A DNA stretch of 36,759 bases, taken from Aquibium carbonis (lineage in GTDB: Bacteria > Pseudomonadota > Alphaproteobacteria > Rhizobiales > Rhizobiaceae). Below, piece by piece: positions 34,254-36,759 of this stretch; position 1 is the stretch's first letter, and each line of letters starts with the position of its first letter. Position numbers and translations under genes: made by a program. Location: contig NZ_RWKW01000088.1 in assembly GCF_003970795.1 (NCBI RefSeq), positions 1 through 36,759 of the forward strand. Direction: 5' to 3'. Under the pieces are notes generated by a model. It made no database searches and was not told the DNA's origin. It was given only the letters and a program-made list of their open reading frames with translations.

Positions 34254-36759
34254 TTACTGGCAGGCCTCGCAGTCGGGATCGTCGATGGCGCAGGCCTTGC
34301 CCCAGGCCGCCGAGGCGTCGATCGCGGCCGGTTCGGGCGTTGGCCGGACCGGCGCGTGGACGCCGGGCGGCGCCGCGACCTTGGCCGACACGGCGTTGAG
34401 CTTGCCGTCGGTGCCCTTGAGCGTCGATTTCTCGACATGGGTCGCCGACATCGCGCGCAGGTAATAGGTGGTCTTCAGCCCCAGCCGCCAGGCGAGCCGA
34501 TACGCCTCGTCGAGCTTCCGGCCGGAGGGCTGCGCCATGTAGAGGTTGAGCGACTGGGCCTGGTCGATCCACTTCTGCCGGCGCGCGGCTGCGCGGATGA
34601 GCCAGTGCGGCTCGATCTCGAAGGAGGTGGCGTAGAGCGCCTTGAGATCGTCGGGCACGCGGTCGATCTGGCTGACCTTGCCGTCGAAATATTTCAGGTC
34701 CGACACCATCACCTCGTCCCAGAGGCCGCGCGCCTTCAGGTCGCGCACGAGATCGGCGCTGACCACCGTGAAGTCGCCCGACATGTTCGCCTTGACGTAG
34801 AGCTGGCTGTAGGCGGGCTCGATCGACTGCGAGACGCCAACGATGTTGGAGATCGTGGCCGTGGGCGCGATCGCCATGCAGTTGGAGTTGCGCATGCCGA
34901 CGGTCATCACGCGCTGGCGCAGGCTCGCCCAATCCAGCGTCGAGGACCGGTCGAGCTCGATGTCGCCGTCGCGGGCTTCGTCGAGGAGGTCGAGCGAATC
35001 GATGGGCAGGATGCCCTTCGACCAGAGCGAACCGTCGAAGCTCGGATAGCGACCGCGTTCGGCGGCGAGATCGACGGACGCCGCGATGGCATGGAAGCTG
35101 ATCGCCTCCATCGAGGTGTCGGCGAAGGCGACCGCGCCCTCCGAGGCGGCCGGCAGGCGCAGCGTCTGCAGCGCATCCTGGAAGCCCATCAGACCCAGGC
35201 CCACCGGGCGGTGGCGCAGGTTGGAACGGCGCGCCTCGGGGATGGTGTAGAAGTTGATGTCGACGACGTTGTCGAGCATGCGCATGGCGGTCTTCACCGT
35301 GCGCGCCAGCCGCGCCCGGTCGAGCCCTTCGGCGGTGACGTGGGCGGCGAGGTTGACCGAGCCGAGGTTGCAGACCGCGACCTCGTCGGCATTCGTATTC
35401 AGGGTGATCTCGGTGCACAGGTTGGAGGAATGCACCACGCCGACATGCTGCTGCGGCGAGCGCAGGTTGCACGGGTCCTTGAAGGTGATCCAGGGATGGC
35501 CGGTCTCGAACAGCATGGTGAGCATGCGCCGCCACAGGTCGACGGCCGCCACGCGCTTGAAGACCTTGATCTCGCCGCGCTCGGCCTTCGCCTCGTAGGC
35601 TTCATAGGCGGCCTTGAACGGCTTGCCGTAGAGGTCGTGCAGGTCGGGCACCTCGTCGGGGGAAAACAGCGTCCACTGGGCGCCCGCCTCGACGCGCTGC
35701 ATGAACAGGTCGGGAATCCAGTTCGCCGTGTTCATGTCATGGGTGCGACGGCGGTCGTCGCCGGTGTTCTTGCGCAGGTCGAGGAATTCCTCGATGTCGA
35801 CGTGCCAGGTCTCGAGATAGGCGCAGACCGCGCCCTTGCGCTTGCCGCCCTGGTTGACCGCGATGGCGGTGTCGTTGGCAACCTTGAGGAAGGGCACGAT
35901 GCCCTGGCTCGCGCCGTTGGTGCCCTTGATGTGGGCGCCAAGGCCACGCACCGGGGTCCAGTCGTTGCCGAGGCCGCCCGAAAACTTCGCCAGCAGCGCA
36001 TTGTCCTTCACCGCCTTGAAGATGCCGTCGAGATCGTCGGCCACCGTCGTCAGGAAGCAGGACGAAAGCTGCGGGCGCAGCGTGCCCGAGTTGAAGAGTG
36101 TCGGCGTCGACGTCATGAAGTCGAAGGACGACAGCAGATTGTAGAACTCGATGGCGCGCGCCTCGCGGTCGATCTCGCGCAGCGCCAGGCCCATGGCCAC
36201 GCGCATGAAGAAGGCCTGCGGCAGCTCGAACCGGTTGCCGCGCACATGCAGGAAGTAGCGGTCGTAGAGCGTCTGGAAGCCGAGATAATCGAACTCGAGG
36301 TCGCGATCGGGCTCGATGGCCGCGGCGATGCGGCCAAGGTCGAAGCGGGCGAGCTCCGGGTCGAGCCGCTCGTTTTCGATGCCCGTGCGCACATAGGCGC
36401 GAAAATAGTCGCCGTAGCGCTGCGCCATCTCGGCCTGCGTGGCCTGGTCCGGCCGGTCGGCGACGAAGCTCAGTGCCTCGCGCCGCAGCTTGTCCAGGAG
36501 AAGGCGGGCGCTGACCTTGGAATAGTTGGGCTCGGTTTCGACCAGCGTCCGAGCGGCCAGGATCTGCGCCTGCGCCAGTTCGTCGAGCGAGATGCCGTCG
36601 TAGAGGTTTCGCCGCGCTTCCGCGAACACCGCGTCGGCGGAGACTCCGTCGAGACCGGCGCAGGCCTCGCCGATGACGGTGGCGAGGCGGCCGGCGTCCA
36701 GCGGCGCGCGGCTGCCATCGGCGGCGGTGACATGCAGCACGGAGGCCGGCGCCGCCGCG
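34254..36759 (-). CDS. nrdA: Ribonucleotide reductase alpha subunit (5' partial at window edge)
   Basis: Catalytic subunit reducing ribonucleoside diphosphates. An ATP-cone regulatory domain occupies the first ~90 residues seen ([17 protein letters not shown]), followed by the ten-stranded barrel. The active-site cysteines are present in [18 protein letters not shown] and [10 protein letters not shown], with the radical-transfer region near the C-terminus. The C-terminal redox pair is CEAC in [12 protein letters not shown] at 36740 would give 828 residues, but the frame stays open to the window edge with no good ribosome site. The real start, and possibly another ATP-cone, probably lies outside. 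It is transcribed before nrdB. Confidence 0.94.
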   Translation of the reverse strand, partial: AAAPASVLHVTAADGSRAPLDAGRLATVIGEACAGLDGVSADAVFAEARRNLYDGISLDELAQAQILAARTLVETEPNYSKVSARLLLDKLRREALSFVADRPDQATQAEMAQRYGDYFRAYVRTGIENERLDPELARFDLGRIAAAIEPDRDLEFDYLGFQTLYDRYFLHVRGNRFELPQAFFMRVAMGLALREIDREARAIEFYNLLSSFDFMTSTPTLFNSGTLRPQLSSCFLTTVADDLDGIFKAVKDNALLAKFSGGLGNDWTPVRGLGAHIKGTNGASQGIVPFLKVANDTAIAVNQGGKRKGAVCAYLETWHVDIEEFLDLRKNTGDDRRRTHDMNTANWIPDLFMQRVEAGAQWTLFSPDEVPDLHDLYGKPFKAAYEAYEAKAERGEIKVFKRVAAVDLWRRMLTMLFETGHPWITFKDPCNLRSPQQHVGVVHSSNLCTEITLNTNADEVAVCNLGSVNLAAHVTAEGLDRARLARTVKTAMRMLDNVVDINFYTIPEARRSNLRHRPVGLGLMGFQDALQTLRLPAASEGAVAFADTSMEAISFHAIAASVDLAAERGRYPSFDGSLWSKGILPIDSLDLLDEARDGDIELDRSSTLDWASLRQRVMTVGMRNSNCMAIAPTATISNIVGVSQSIEPAYSQLYVKANMSGDFTVVSADLVRDLKARGLWDEVMVSDLKYFDGKVSQIDRVPDDLKALYATSFEIEPHWLIRAAARRQKWIDQAQSLNLYMAQPSGRKLDEAYRLAWRLGLKTTYYLRAMSATHVEKSTLKGTDGKLNAVSAKVAAPPGVHAPVRPTPEPAAIDASAAWGKACAIDDPDCEACQ

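Overview
The window is GC-rich (roughly two thirds G+C by eye), densely coded, and looks like the chromosome of an alphaproteobacterium, most likely of the Hyphomicrobiales (Rhizobiales). The reasons are the gene types, the alphaproteobacterial NAD-dependent formate dehydrogenase (fds) locus, the Liv-type transporter linked to aromatic catabolism, and the absence of phage, IS or plasmid genes. The genus is not determined. Both window ends cut genes: an HtrA-type protease at the left, whose start lies outside, and nrdA at the right, whose reading frame stays open to the edge.

Layout. 1-2765: periplasmic HtrA/DegQ-like protease and rarA. 2899-3317: tRNA-Gly(UCC) and a small membrane-anchored protein. 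3390-9137: an SAM methyltransferase, katG with a clear terminator, a YihS-like AGE sugar isomerase, and a two-domain GNAT acetyltransferase. 9270-17213: a LysR regulator and the fds operon fdsG-fdsB-(DUF4287)-//-fdsA-fdhD(fdsC)-fdsD. A reverse-oriented hicAB toxin-antitoxin pair sits between fdsB and fdsA. 17444-20683: a CtpF-like P-type cation ATPase and a small YqaA/VTT membrane protein. 20709-31087: an aromatic catabolic island. 31138-32956: a membrane protein with a tandem repeat, tRNA-Lys(CUU) and a TetR-family regulator. 32969-36759: nrdB and nrdA.

The aromatic island has a LysR regulator divergent from a long plus-strand operon. In order this encodes an intradiol dioxygenase, maleylacetate reductase, a Tat-type substrate-binding protein, two ABC ATPases, two permeases, a TfdB-like FAD phenol monooxygenase and a second intradiol dioxygenase. 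Together they suggest uptake of a phenolic compound, ortho-hydroxylation (probably to hydroxyquinol), ring cleavage to maleylacetate, and reduction to 3-oxoadipate. The beta-ketoadipate genes are not in the window. The actual substrate cannot be read from sequence.

Three points stand out. First, hicAB splits the fds operon, and a perfect palindrome lies in the short region shared by hicA and fdsA, so a toxin-antitoxin repressor could control formate oxidation. Second, NrdB has Phe at the radical-tyrosine position and Glu for the first Asp metal ligand, the signature of a chlamydial-type class Ic ribonucleotide reductase. Third, two hydroxyquinol-type dioxygenases bracket a dedicated transporter and monooxygenase in one apparent operon.
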